A stretch of DNA of 64,000 bases, from assembly GCF_963664075.1 (NCBI RefSeq), contig NZ_OY760916.1, forward strand, positions 1,738,001 to 1,802,000. The letters are read 5' to 3'. The position numbers were made by a program, and so were the translations under genes. Each line of letters begins with the position of its first letter. The first letter of the stretch is position 1. Below the pieces are notes generated by a model. The model worked only from the letters and a program-made list of their open reading frames with translations. It did not search any database and was not told the origin of the DNA. This document shows positions 1-9,042 of the stretch, piece after piece. Origin of the DNA: an uncultured Desulfobulbus sp. (GTDB taxonomy: Bacteria > Desulfobacterota > Desulfobulbia > Desulfobulbales > Desulfobulbaceae).

Positions 1-608
1 GCGATCTTGCTCATGCTTTCGTGGAGCTGGCTTGTAGTGAGCTCGATGTTATCAATGTAAATCCCGGTGCCCACCCACATATCAAGACCTGGAATCATTT
101 CAGCATAACTGATTTTCGGTGTGTCACCCGCGCCAGGTTTGGGCCAGATATAGCTGACGTATCCGCCACCAGAACGGGCCTGTTTTTCAAGTTCCCGTAT
201 AACGTAGACTCCGTTTTTATCCTGAAGGCCACCTAAGTCTTTTCCTTGAGCCTCCTCTTTGACTGGAAATGCCACATTAACATGGCCTTGATAGATGAAA
301 AAATAGCCGGAGCGATCTTTTTCATATCTGGCGGGCTTAACCATAGCTCGGAGGAGTGCGTTGATTTTTTCAGGATCACGCAATCCCGATTGTTTCACTG
401 CCTCAGAAAGAGATATCGCCATCGCGTGGCTGGAAACCTGAATTTTCTCCTTTTGTCCCTCCATCATCACCTTTGAAGTGGCCTCAGTGCCCAGATCCCG
501 AATTTGGTTCGAGGTGCTGGTGATATAGAATGCCATCACTAAAAATAAAACCACGATACCGAGGAGAATAAGAAGAATTCTTGTTCTGATTCGTATTCGT
601 TGCAACAT
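1..608 (-). CDS. sCache-domain membrane sensor (chemoreceptor or kinase), C-terminus off window
   Basis: The minus strand is open from an ATG at 608-606 to the window edge, giving about 202 residues with no stop. Residues about 9-27 form a hydrophobic membrane anchor. A periplasmic single Cache (sCache_2-type) domain follows: segments such as SGYFFIYQGHVNVAFP and the closing WVGTGIYIDN are characteristic. A GLQDKNGVYVIRELEKQA stretch is the usual helix in this fold. In this family the domain binds small organic acids in the periplasm and feeds a HAMP plus chemoreceptor, kinase or cyclase module; which of these follows cannot be seen. It is transcribed divergently from the kor operon. Seen: the reading frame and Cache signature. 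Inferred: the signalling role. Confidence 0.85.
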   Translation of the reverse strand, partial: MLQRIRIRTRILLILLGIVVLFLVMAFYITSTSNQIRDLGTEATSKVMMEGQKEKIQVSSHAMAISLSEAVKQSGLRDPEKINALLRAMVKPARYEKDRSGYFFIYQGHVNVAFPVKEEAQGKDLGGLQDKNGVYVIRELEKQARSGGGYVSYIWPKPGAGDTPKISYAEMIPGLDMWVGTGIYIDNIELTTSQLHESMSKI

Positions 609-844
609 AAAAGGAAGCCTCGCCAAATATGAAGGAAATAAAGTGTGCTTGCTTTTTGCCTGTTTTCTCAATTAAGTGCTTTTTTTTTCTTGAAGTCATT
701 ATAGGCCTGATGAAAATCAACTGTCCAGTAATGGTTCAGTCTAAAAGAGTATCCCTTTACTGGGGAGAGATGCTGGGTGTTTTTGGGTCATAATGTCCCT
801 TGAAGCAAGTTTTTTTACAAAAATGGACAATCGGTTAAAAAGGA

Positions 845-885
845 GAGACACCGCAGGCTTTTTTGCGGCCCTGTCTCGATTTTTT
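845..885 (+). terminator. Hairpin with T-run upstream of the kor operon
   Basis: GAGACA CCGCA (845-855) pairs with TGCGG (864-868) and TGTCTC (872-877), with a three-base bulge on the 3' side, and is followed by a run of six T at 880-885. This is an intrinsic-terminator shape on the plus strand. No plus-strand gene ends just upstream, so it may insulate the operon or act as a leader attenuator if a promoter lies further up (721-840). Confidence 0.5.
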
Positions 886-907
886 GCGAAAATGTCCTTT
901 TTGGGGC

Positions 908-936
908 TTGACACCTGCTCAAAATGTCTGTTTATT
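908..936 (+). promoter_or_regulatory. Candidate sigma70-type promoter of the kor-hdr operon
   Basis: TTGACA at 908-913, a 17-base spacer, then TTTATT at 931-936 (four of six matches to TATAAT). It lies about 115 bases upstream of the first operon gene and just after the hairpin at 845-885. The same stretch has GG-N10-GC spacing (905-918) that weakly resembles a sigma54 site, but the -24/-12 core bases fit poorly. The rest of the 609-1049 gap shows no gene. Confidence 0.35.
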
Positions 937-1049
937 TAAACACTTCGAATTTAGGAGGTTCCAGGCCTCCACATTTCCTCTACCTGTGCAAGATTACTTC
1001 ATTCTTGGCGCAGGCCAGGTAACCTCCACCACAGTACAGGCAAATAGAT

Positions 1050-1322
1050 ATGGCTTTTTGGCGAGTACCTCTTGATACCCAGGAGATACAGGTCACTCTG
1101 GGAACAGTGTGCATTATCGATGATCGGTGTAAGGGCTGCGGCTACTGCATTGAATTCTGTCCCAAGGACATCCTGCAATTTTCTGAGAAATTTAATCGTA
1201 AAGGCTACCATCCTCCCGTCGTGACCCAAGATGGTGAATGTGTCAACTGCCACTACTGCGAAATCATTTGCCCTGAGTTTGCCATCTTCTCGGTGGAAGC
1301 TGAGACCGCAAACACTAAGTAA
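1050..1322 (+). CDS. korD: 2-oxoacid:ferredoxin oxidoreductase, ferredoxin-like delta subunit
   Basis: This 90-residue protein carries two CxxCxxC...C [4Fe-4S] motifs (CKGCGYCIEFCP at about 28-39 and CVNCHYCEIICP at about 66-77). It is the electron-transfer subunit that takes electrons from the thiamine-pyrophosphate site of the alpha/beta subunits and passes them to ferredoxin. It sits directly upstream of the alpha, beta and gamma genes in the usual D-A-B-C order, 21 bases before korA, and is the first gene of an operon reaching to 11472. The ATG at 1050 has no strong ribosome site. Substrate assignment to 2-oxoglutarate rather than a branched-chain oxoacid rests on gene order and subunit make-up, not on a diagnostic residue. 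Confidence 0.9.
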   Translation: MAFWRVPLDTQEIQVTLGTVCIIDDRCKGCGYCIEFCPKDILQFSEKFNRKGYHPPVVTQDGECVNCHYCEIICPEFAIFSVEAETANTK

Positions 1323-1343
1323 ATATATTAACGCGAGCTTGTT

Positions 1344-2489
1344 ATGAAACCAGCTGTTCTCACCGGCGAACATTATATCACCGGCGATGTTGCCTGCGCT
1401 GAAGGTGCCATCGCTGCCGGCTGTAAATTTTTCGGCGCTTACCCCATCACTCCGGCTACAGAAATCGCAGAGCACATGGCCGCCCGTCTGCCCGATATCG
1501 GGGGCACCTTTATCCAGATGGAAGATGAGATCGCGGCCATTGCTTCGATTCTCGGAGCTGCCTGGACCGGAGTGAAATCCATGACCGCGACCTCAGGGCC
1601 CGGATTCTCCCTGATGATGGAGAATTTAGGCCTTGGCGTCTGCACTGAAACTCCCTGCGTTATTGTTAATGTCCAGCGAACCGGCCCCTCCACCGGCCTG
1701 CCCACCCAGACAGGGCAGGGCGATATGATGCAGGCCCGCTGGGGCTCCCACGGTGATTACGAATTGATCGCCCTGGCCCCCTCATCTCCCCAGGACTGTT
1801 TCTATCAGACCATTCGCGCTTTTAATCTCAGCGAGAAATACCGGGTTCCGGTCTTGGTGATGGCCGATGAGATCGTGGGCCATATGAGTGAGAAGGTCGT
1901 CATTCCGGATGCCAAAAAAATTAAACTGGTTGACCGGCCTAAACCCACTGGCCGCAAAGATCGTTTCCGACTCTATGAGGCTGGTCCCAACGGTGTGGCC
2001 CCCATGCCCGCCATCGGCGATGGCTACAACGTTCATGTCACCGGACTGACCCATGATGAGCGTGGCTACCCGGCCATGACCGTTGAAGCCCAGGAAGAGA
2101 TGATGACTCGGATTAAGGGCAAAATTCGCAACAATCTCGACGATATCATCGAGACCGAGTCCTACAAGATGGATGATGCGGAGATTGTCATCGTCAGCTA
2201 CGGCGTTTCTGTGCGTACCGGGCTTTCGGCCGTAGATCAGGCGCGGGCTAAAGGGTACAAGGTTGGCCTGTTGCGTCTGGTGACAGTCTGGCCCTTTCCC
2301 GAGGAGATGATTCGGGAGATCGCTAAAAAGGTCAAAGGCTTCATCACCGTTGAGATCAACCTCGGTCAGGTCCACTACGAGGTGGAGCGCTGCGCCGGTG
2401 GCGACGCCAAGGCGTATCTGGTCGGCAGTGCCGGCGGTAAGATTATTCACCCGGAAAAGGTTCTTGCCTGCATTGAAAAGGAGTTTTAA
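1344..2489 (+). CDS. korA: 2-oxoglutarate:ferredoxin oxidoreductase alpha subunit
   Basis: This 381-residue alpha subunit has the pyrimidine-binding domain in its first half, with AYPITPATEIAEHMA near residue 33 and the TATSGPGFSLMMENLGLG segment near 80, both hallmark 2-oxoacid oxidoreductase sequences. The C-terminal domain (about 270-380) is the transketolase C-like domain. Unlike fused forms, there is no gamma domain at the N-terminus; gamma is encoded separately downstream. Together with KorB it decarboxylates a 2-oxoacid to acyl-CoA and reduces ferredoxin. The next gene starts four bases after the stop, so the two are translationally coupled. Confidence 0.92.
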   Translation: MKPAVLTGEHYITGDVACAEGAIAAGCKFFGAYPITPATEIAEHMAARLPDIGGTFIQMEDEIAAIASILGAAWTGVKSMTATSGPGFSLMMENLGLGVCTETPCVIVNVQRTGPSTGLPTQTGQGDMMQARWGSHGDYELIALAPSSPQDCFYQTIRAFNLSEKYRVPVLVMADEIVGHMSEKVVIPDAKKIKLVDRPKPTGRKDRFRLYEAGPNGVAPMPAIGDGYNVHVTGLTHDERGYPAMTVEAQEEMMTRIKGKIRNNLDDIIETESYKMDDAEIVIVSYGVSVRTGLSAVDQARAKGYKVGLLRLVTVWPFPEEMIREIAKKVKGFITVEINLGQVHYEVERCAGGDAKAYLVGSAGGKIIHPEKVLACIEKEF

Positions 2490-2492
2490 GTC

Positions 2493-3341
2493 ATGACCAC
2501 CAATCCTAAAAAACTGGCCAAGCAACCTGAGCATCCGCTAGATGATCTCATCCGCACCGAACGGATTCCCCACATCTGGTGTCCCGGTTGCGGTATCGGT
2601 ACGGTTTTCTCCTCCTGCCTCTCAGCTATCAAGGCAACAGAGTTGCCCTACAACCAGTTTACCATGGTCTCGGGCATTGGCTGTTCAGCGCGTGGGGCGG
2701 GCTATATTAAGCTGGATTCCTTTCATACCACCCATGGCCGCGCCATCCCCTTTGCCAGTGGCATCAAGATGGCTAATCCAGATTTGAAAGTGATCGTTTT
2801 TTCCGGTGACGGTGATCTCTTTGCCATTGGCGGTAACCATTTTATCCATGCGGCCCGCCGTAATATGGATATGACCGTTATCTGCGTCAACAACCTGACC
2901 TACGGTATGACCGGTGGCCAGGTGGCTGCAACCACCCCGAATATGGCTAAATCCACGACCACTCCATTGGGTAATCCGGACGCTCCCTTTAACCTGCCGC
3001 TTCTGGCTTACGCCTCCGGTGCAACCTACGTTGCCCGCTGGACCATTCTTCAGACCCGTGATCTGACCACCGCCATTAACGAAGCCATCAATCATAAAGG
3101 TTTTTCCTTTATCGAGGTGCTTTCTCCCTGTCCCATCAACTACGGACGTCGTAATAAAGAGAAACCCATCGATACCATGAAGCTTTATCAGGATCACACC
3201 ATCATCAAACATGGTGCCAATCCTGCCGAGGCGGATATCGATTTTGGTAAAGGCGTCGTGATCGGAAAATTCATCCATATCGACAAATCGACCTGTGATG
3301 ATCGCTATGTTGAAATGCACCGGCCTTGTAGCGACGATTGA
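2493..3341 (+). CDS. korB: 2-oxoglutarate:ferredoxin oxidoreductase beta subunit (TPP-binding)
   Basis: This 282-residue beta subunit binds thiamine pyrophosphate. It shows WCPGCGIGTV near residue 28, the GDGDLFAIGGNH pyrophosphate/Mg motif near 104, and NNLTYGMTGGQ near 131, all family signatures. An AAGGAG ribosome site lies nine bases upstream of the ATG. Cysteines in the CPGC segment and in the C-terminal third (SPCPINYG) are those expected for the proximal [4Fe-4S] cluster. The length is normal. It is the catalytic partner of the preceding gene. Confidence 0.93.
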   Translation: MTTNPKKLAKQPEHPLDDLIRTERIPHIWCPGCGIGTVFSSCLSAIKATELPYNQFTMVSGIGCSARGAGYIKLDSFHTTHGRAIPFASGIKMANPDLKVIVFSGDGDLFAIGGNHFIHAARRNMDMTVICVNNLTYGMTGGQVAATTPNMAKSTTTPLGNPDAPFNLPLLAYASGATYVARWTILQTRDLTTAINEAINHKGFSFIEVLSPCPINYGRRNKEKPIDTMKLYQDHTIIKHGANPAEADIDFGKGVVIGKFIHIDKSTCDDRYVEMHRPCSDD

Positions 3342-3387
3342 TCTTTCTTACGAACTCTGATTTGCTCTTCGGGAAACATTGACACTC

Positions 3388-3987
3388 ATGAGTACAAAAA
3401 AAGCACACAACCAGACAGAGATAATCGTCACCGGGTTTGGTGGGCAGGGTATCATCCTTGCCGGCCGAATTCTGGGGATGGCGGCCTCGCTTGTGGATAA
3501 AAAAGAATCGACCCTGGTACAGGCCTATGGCCCGGAATCCCGCGGTGGCGCCTGTAACGCCCAGGTAATTATCTCGGATACACCGATCCATTACCCTTAT
3601 GTGAATACACCCCAAATTCTCGTGGCCATGTCCCAGGCCGGGTATGATAAATTTGCACCGTCCCTGACACCTGAATCCATCCTTTTAGTTGATCAGGATC
3701 TTGTGAATCCTGAGGATGCTGTCTGTGACTCGTTTGCCATCCCGGCTACCCGCATGGCAGAGAATTTAGGGAACAAGATGATGGCCAACATTATTATGAT
3801 TGGTTTTTGTACCGCCATCACCGGTGCTGTCTCTGCAGATGCCGCCCAGGCCACCATTCAAACCTCCGTGCCCAAAGGAACTGAAGAAAAAAATATCAAG
3901 GCCTACACCAAAGGCTATGATTACGGACGCTCCACCTTGAAAGGGCGCGAGAAACGGGCTGCAGGTCAGACAGGAGTAATGGCATAA
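3388..3987 (+). CDS. korC: 2-oxoglutarate:ferredoxin oxidoreductase gamma subunit
   Basis: This gamma subunit of about 199 residues carries the family signature GFGGQGIILAGRILGMAA near its N-terminus and the AYGPESRGGACNAQV segment that packs against the alpha subunit. I chose the ATG at 3388; a TTG at 3379 in the same frame would add three residues and sits closer to a GGGAA sequence. Its TAA (3985-3987) shares its last base with the ATG of the next gene, and AGGAG precedes that start, so translation is coupled to the flavoprotein downstream. Confidence 0.92.
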   Translation: MSTKKAHNQTEIIVTGFGGQGIILAGRILGMAASLVDKKESTLVQAYGPESRGGACNAQVIISDTPIHYPYVNTPQILVAMSQAGYDKFAPSLTPESILLVDQDLVNPEDAVCDSFAIPATRMAENLGNKMMANIIMIGFCTAITGAVSADAAQATIQTSVPKGTEEKNIKAYTKGYDYGRSTLKGREKRAAGQTGVMA

Positions 3988-6900
3988 TGAAACGACAAAA
4001 AGATCGGCTCTACCGGGTCATTGTTGCCGGGGCTACACCGGAGGGCATTGCCGCCACCTGTAAACTCGGTGAGATGGGGATTCCAGTTACCTTGGTCGAT
4101 AATGCCCAGGATCTAGATCGCAAACTGGCCTCTGAAGAATACCGTTTGCCCTCGCAGATGACCTTTAACGCCGCCCATCGTCCAGGCCTGCTGCGGATTA
4201 TGCGTAACTCATCCATTCGCACCATGCTGCCGGCGTCCATCAGCTCGGTCAAGCATACCGCCCAGGGGTTCTCCGTTCGTATCGATCAGGAGCAGACCTA
4301 CGTGGATACAGAGCTTTGTGCCAACTGTGGCAAGTGCGTTGCTGTCTGCCCCGTGGAACATCCGGAGTTAGGGAAAGCCATGCGCTACCATGCGCGCACC
4401 AGCCTGCCTGGTCGGCCGTATATAGACAAACGCCAACAGCCCCTGTGTCAGGAGAGTTGCCCGCTTGGGGTGAATGCTCAAGGTTACATCGCACTGGCCG
4501 CGCAAGGTAAATATGACGAGGCACTCGCGCTTATTCGCCGGGATAATGTTTTGCCTGGTATCTGTGGCCGCATCTGTACCCATCCCTGTGAGGAAGCCTG
4601 CCGTCGAGGCAGCGTGGATGATCCGGTCGCCATCCGCTCGATCAAACGCTTTCTTGCCGACTATGAAAGTGAGGATACTAAACGCAAGGACGCCGCAGTT
4701 TATGCCTCCACTGCTGATATCGAGCCCACCCGGCCCGAAAAGATCGCGGTGATTGGTTCCGGTCCTGCCGGTATTGCCGCAGCTGCCGATCTGGCGCGGA
4801 AGGGATATGGCGTAACCATTCTCGAAAAAGAAGCCGAATTTGGTGGTCTGCTCCGTTACGGTATCGGTGCTCACCGTCTGCCCCGGGAGATCCTCGCCCG
4901 CGAGCTTGAGTTTATTCAGATGCTCGGCGTGAACTTTGTTCCCAACAAGCCGGTGGATTTTGCAACAGGCCTGACCAAGTTGAGTAAAGAGTATAACGGG
5001 GTGGTGATTGCCACCGGTACCTGGCAGGATCGTAAACTCGGTGCTCCGGGTGAAGACCTTGAAGGTGTCGAAGGCTGCCTCTCCTTCCTGACCCGCAGCC
5101 AGTGGGAAAATATCGAGACCGTATCCGGTAAGGTTGCTGTAGTTGGTGATGGCAACTCCGCCTTTGATCTGGCTCGGACACTCACCCGTATGGGGGCTGA
5201 GGTCAGCATTATCTCCTGGTTCGGCGCTGAGCACATTCCCGCAGAGCCCGATGAAGTTCGCGAGGCGGTGGAAGAGGGCGTCACCATCGTCGACGCCACC
5301 CAGGTTGTCGGCTTTGGTGGTCAAGACAACACCTTTACCCACCTGGAATGCAAGGCAACCAAGCCCGGTCAACCCGATGAGCGTGGTATGATCTGGCCGG
5401 TTGTTGATGCGTCCAAAGAGGCCTTTACATTAGAGTTTGACAAGGCCTTTGTTGCCATTGGTCAGGTCGGAGGCTTTACCGCTGAGACCTTTGGCCAACT
5501 GATCGGCGTGAATGAGCGCGGATTTATTGAGACTGATGAGGACCTGCACACCAGCATGGCCAAGGTCTATGCAGCAGGAGATACAGTTTCCGGTCCTTCT
5601 TCCGTGGTCAAGGCCATGGCAGCCGGGCGTAAGGTTGCGCGCTCCATTCATTACGATCTCACCGGTGAGCGGGAGTATGCACCTGTTACTCGTCCAGAAA
5701 ACAAAGATTTTCGCTGTATACCTGAGGGAATGCCGGTAGAGCATCGCATTTCCATGCCGGAGTGCCAGGTCGCAAAGCGTAAAACCAATTTTACCGAGGT
5801 CGCACTTGGCTTTAATGCCCAGCAGGTCCAGGAGGAAGCCAGCCGCTGTCTCCAGTGTGGTGTCTGTTCTGAGTGCATGCAATGTGTCGAGGCCTGCGGT
5901 GCCTTAAAAGCGGTTAACCACAGCCAGGAACGGGAACCGGTTGTTGAGCAGTGTGGCGCCATTATCGTGGCCGACCCCACACTGGCCCCCTCGATCAAAG
6001 GCGATGATATCATTCGTGCCTATGGCCCCAAAGCCGCCCGTCCCAACGTCAACGACATGATGGTTCGCGGATTTGATGCTGCCGGTCGTGCTCTGCTTTT
6101 GCTGGGTGGTGCCTCGAATAAACTCAAAGGCCATGGCCGCTCTGTATCCATGCCGGATCCTGGTCTCTCACCGGATATCCGCATCGGTGTCTTTGTCTGC
6201 CGTTGCAACGATTCTCTGGGCTGGCTGGATGATATGGGCACCTATCTGGGCCAGCTGGCCGAGGAAAACCCCGATATCATTCATACCGAGATGCTCACCT
6301 CGGCCTGCGTTGAAGATGGTACCTCAGCCATTGTCCGTGCGGTTCGAGAAAAGGGCATTACCCGTGTGGTGCTCGCCTCCTGCGTCTGTTGCCCACTTAA
6401 CTTTGTCTGCTCGGCCTGTACCGACCAGCGCAGCCGCTTGAAACACAACCTCTTCAATGGAACCGGCGTCAGCCGTTCCATGGTTGAGACCTGTAACATG
6501 CGCGGCGAAATTCTGCGTCTGGTTGAGTCTCAACCGGAACTGGCTCTTGAGCGCTTCAAAGGGCTGATAAGCCGCTCCATCAAGAGGACCTACGGCTTAA
6601 AGCCCTTGCATGCCGTTGATCGCAATTACAACTTTGCTGCAGCTGTTATCGGTAACTCCCAGTCCACCATGACCAGTGCCCTGACCTTGGCAGACACCGA
6701 TCACGAGGTTTTTCGCTTCGGTACAGAAGAGCAACCCCTCAAGGATCTGGTCAAGCATCCCAATATTCACAACTTTCCCGACTGGAATGTGAAGGATATC
6801 AAGGGGACTATCGGTGACTTTCAGATCACCATCGAATCCGACGGCTACTCCCAGGTACTGCGTACCGGAACCATCATCATGGGCGAGAAGGCCCGACGCC

Positions 6901-7382
6901 GTATTCCCTATACCCACCAGGAAGGGTTGCCCAGCCGAACTGTTGAGCCGGTTATGCAAAAAGAGGGCGTCACTGGGATTCCTTTTGCCTACCCCTGCGC
7001 AACTTCAGTCCCGGGACTGTATCTGGCCGAACCTTCTGGTATTAATGTCTCCAAACTCAAGAAAGGGACCGCAGCTGCGGTTATGGTGGCAGCCGCCATT
7101 CCTCGTGGCCCGCGTCAGGCCAAGGGATTTACCGCCGCCATCGATAAGGTCCTCTGCCGTGGCTGTGGCCGCTGTGCCAATGTCTGCCTCTATCACGCAG
7201 TCAGCCTTCAGTCTAACGAGGTTGGTGGCTGGTATGCCCACGTTGACGAAGCCCTGTGTAAAGGCTGTGGTAACTGCCTCTCTGTCTGCCCCACCGGTGC
7301 GGCGGACAGTCCCTACCGTAACCGGGCCTACCTGACACAGGCCCTTGAGGAACTGCTCTCCAAGGACACGGTCCATGAATAA
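3987..7382 (+). CDS. Giant multi-domain FAD/Fe-S oxidoreductase (GltD/NfnB-like with HdrA-like and ferredoxin domains)
   Basis: This 1131-residue soluble protein is a string of redox modules. In order: a degenerate Rossmann fold (about 9-40); a [4Fe-4S] motif CANCGKCVAVCP (about 110); a GltD/dihydropyrimidine-dehydrogenase Fe-S domain (CPLGV...CGRICTHPCEEACRRG, about 155-210); an FAD site (IGSGPAGIAAAADLARKGYG, about 255); an NAD(P)H site (VVGDGNSAFDLARTLTRMGA, about 385); CLQCGVCSECMQCVEAC (about 620-640); an HdrA-like part starting GVFVCRC (about 735); and a C-terminal two-cluster ferredoxin (about 1050-1105). The GltD/NfnB core suggests it exchanges electrons between NAD(P)H and ferredoxin or the Hdr proteins. 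It overlaps korC by one base and the next gene by eight. The exact reaction is inferred, not shown. Confidence 0.8.
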   Translation: MKRQKDRLYRVIVAGATPEGIAATCKLGEMGIPVTLVDNAQDLDRKLASEEYRLPSQMTFNAAHRPGLLRIMRNSSIRTMLPASISSVKHTAQGFSVRIDQEQTYVDTELCANCGKCVAVCPVEHPELGKAMRYHARTSLPGRPYIDKRQQPLCQESCPLGVNAQGYIALAAQGKYDEALALIRRDNVLPGICGRICTHPCEEACRRGSVDDPVAIRSIKRFLADYESEDTKRKDAAVYASTADIEPTRPEKIAVIGSGPAGIAAAADLARKGYGVTILEKEAEFGGLLRYGIGAHRLPREILARELEFIQMLGVNFVPNKPVDFATGLTKLSKEYNGVVIATGTWQDRKLGAPGEDLEGVEGCLSFLTRSQWENIETVSGKVAVVGDGNSAFDLARTLTRMGAEVSIISWFGAEHIPAEPDEVREAVEEGVTIVDATQVVGFGGQDNTFTHLECKATKPGQPDERGMIWPVVDASKEAFTLEFDKAFVAIGQVGGFTAETFGQLIGVNERGFIETDEDLHTSMAKVYAAGDTVSGPSSVVKAMAAGRKVARSIHYDLTGEREYAPVTRPENKDFRCIPEGMPVEHRISMPECQVAKRKTNFTEVALGFNAQQVQEEASRCLQCGVCSECMQCVEACGALKAVNHSQEREPVVEQCGAIIVADPTLAPSIKGDDIIRAYGPKAARPNVNDMMVRGFDAAGRALLLLGGASNKLKGHGRSVSMPDPGLSPDIRIGVFVCRCNDSLGWLDDMGTYLGQLAEENPDIIHTEMLTSACVEDGTSAIVRAVREKGITRVVLASCVCCPLNFVCSACTDQRSRLKHNLFNGTGVSRSMVETCNMRGEILRLVESQPELALERFKGLISRSIKRTYGLKPLHAVDRNYNFAAAVIGNSQSTMTSALTLADTDHEVFRFGTEEQPLKDLVKHPNIHNFPDWNVKDIKGTIGDFQITIESDGYSQVLRTGTIIMGEKARRRIPYTHQEGLPSRTVEPVMQKEGVTGIPFAYPCATSVPGLYLAEPSGINVSKLKKGTAAAVMVAAAIPRGPRQAKGFTAAIDKVLCRGCGRCANVCLYHAVSLQSNEVGGWYAHVDEALCKGCGNCLSVCPTGAADSPYRNRAYLTQALEELLSKDTVHE

Positions 7383-8979
7383 TAACGATACAAAACCATT
7401 GAATATACTGCTTTTTGTCTGTAACTGGGGAGCGCATGCCGCCTTTTTGACCCTCCAGGATCAACGGCGTCCCATCCCCAACGAAATCCGGATGGTGCGG
7501 ACTCCCTGTACGGGTCGTATTGACCGGGCCATGATGATCAAGGCATTTGCCAAAGGCGCGGATGGTATGGCGATTGTTGGTTGTGAGCCGGGAACCTGCC
7601 GCTATGGCAGTGGAACCGCTACATCACAGCGCAACACCGAAGATGCAAAAAAAGTTCTTGATATCATGGGACTTGGTGGAGAGCGTATACGCTTTGCTGC
7701 CTTTTTACCGGAACAGTCCGAAGATCTGCTCTCTTTTCTTCAGGAGTTCAGCTCCCAGATCCGTGAGCTTGGCCCCGCAGGGATTCAGGAAGCGCCAGTG
7801 GTGCCAGTCTCCGATGCCACCACCCGCAAGCAGGAGTTACAGCAACTGGTTGAAACCTATGATATCCATGCCTGCCAGGACTGTGGCAAGTGTACCTCGG
7901 CCTGTCCTCTTGCCCTTATCGGGAAGCCGTTCTCTCCGCGTGCCATTGCCTCGGCTGTGATCACAGGCGGCATCCATGCAGAAGGTGTTCAGGAGAACGC
8001 CTGGAGCTGCCTGACCTGCGGTATCTGTTACGAGCGCTGTCCTTCTGCGGTCAATTTTCCTGCATTTATCAAGGAACTGCGCCACCTGTACCGTCAGACC
8101 GAATTGCCTGGCCGTGAAGTCCATGGGGGGATCTTCCATTCGCTGATGCGTTCCCAGACCTCACCTGATATCGTGCCCAAACGCTGGACCAACCTGCCGG
8201 AGGAAATTCGGATCGATCCCCAGAGCCCGATTCTTTATTTTGGTGGTTGTGCCCCCTATTACGATATCTTTTTTGGTAAGCACATGGAGGTGGAAACCAA
8301 CCAGATCCTGCTTGATAGTCTGCGCCTCTTGAACTTTTTTGATGTTACGCCGCGCCTGCTGCCCGATGAGAAATGCTGCGGTCATGACCTGCTCTGGTCC
8401 GGCGATAAAGAAAACTTCATGCGGCTTGCCCACCTCAATGTGGACAAACTCAATGAGCTTGGTATAGAAACGGTGATCACCACCTGTCCCGAGTGCTATC
8501 ACACCCTGCATACAACCTATGCAGAGCAGGGGCTCAAACCCAACTTTAAGGTAGTCCATCTCTATGACTTCCTTGAAGAGCAGCTGGATAAGGGGGCGGT
8601 TGGTTTTGATGCCTTTCCCCATGAGATTACCTTTCAGGATTCCTGTCGGCTTGGGCGCATCGAGGGCAGGGTAGATCTTCCGAGAAAACTGCTCAAACGC
8701 CTCAAACCCAAGGCCTTCACCGAGATGAAAGAATCCGGCAATGCCTCGGTCTGTTGCGGTAACTGTGCCTGGACCGGTTGCGATGCCTACTCCAAGGCCA
8801 TGCAGGTCAAACGATTGGAGCAGGCCCATGCAACCGGCAGCGATATGGTTGTGACCGCCTGTCCTAAATGTCAGATTCATCTTAAATGTGCCATGGAGGA
8901 TCCCTATCGGCGTGAGGAACTCAGTATTGAGCTGATGGACCTGACTTCGGTGATTGCGCAGACCATACGCTGGGAATAA
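7375..8979 (+). CDS. MvhD-HdrC-HdrB fusion protein (heterodisulfide reductase-like, CCG domains)
   Basis: This fusion of about 534 residues has three parts. Residues 8-140 are an MvhD-type iron-sulfur domain (FVCNWG, TPCTGR, GCEPGTC). A two-cluster HdrC ferredoxin follows (CQDCGKCTSACP and CLTCGICYERCP, about 170-230). The HdrB part has two CCG domains (CCGHD plus CPECYHT, then CCGNCAW plus CPKCQIH), the noncubane-cluster site that acts on disulfides. The MvhD part has CNWG where the canonical domain has CNWC, so one cysteine is missing. The ATG at 7375 overlaps the previous gene (ATGAATAA). It should form a complex with the HdrA encoded next; the disulfide substrate, perhaps DsrC-like, is not identifiable here. 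Confidence 0.85.
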   Translation: MNNNDTKPLNILLFVCNWGAHAAFLTLQDQRRPIPNEIRMVRTPCTGRIDRAMMIKAFAKGADGMAIVGCEPGTCRYGSGTATSQRNTEDAKKVLDIMGLGGERIRFAAFLPEQSEDLLSFLQEFSSQIRELGPAGIQEAPVVPVSDATTRKQELQQLVETYDIHACQDCGKCTSACPLALIGKPFSPRAIASAVITGGIHAEGVQENAWSCLTCGICYERCPSAVNFPAFIKELRHLYRQTELPGREVHGGIFHSLMRSQTSPDIVPKRWTNLPEEIRIDPQSPILYFGGCAPYYDIFFGKHMEVETNQILLDSLRLLNFFDVTPRLLPDEKCCGHDLLWSGDKENFMRLAHLNVDKLNELGIETVITTCPECYHTLHTTYAEQGLKPNFKVVHLYDFLEEQLDKGAVGFDAFPHEITFQDSCRLGRIEGRVDLPRKLLKRLKPKAFTEMKESGNASVCCGNCAWTGCDAYSKAMQVKRLEQAHATGSDMVVTACPKCQIHLKCAMEDPYRREELSIELMDLTSVIAQTIRWE

Positions 8980-9042
8980 TTATTCAAGACACCCTTTAAT
9001 TTGTAATGTCGAAGCTAGAAGCTATTTTTTTGGAGAATATCT

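Noticed and set aside
905..918. sigma54 promoter upstream of korD
   Set aside because: GG-N10-GC spacing is present but the -24 and -12 core bases match poorly; the sigma70-like pair is a simpler reading.
1782..2534. 250-codon open frame on the minus strand within korA
   Set aside because: Antiparallel shadow of a highly conserved, in-frame korA; no family signature.
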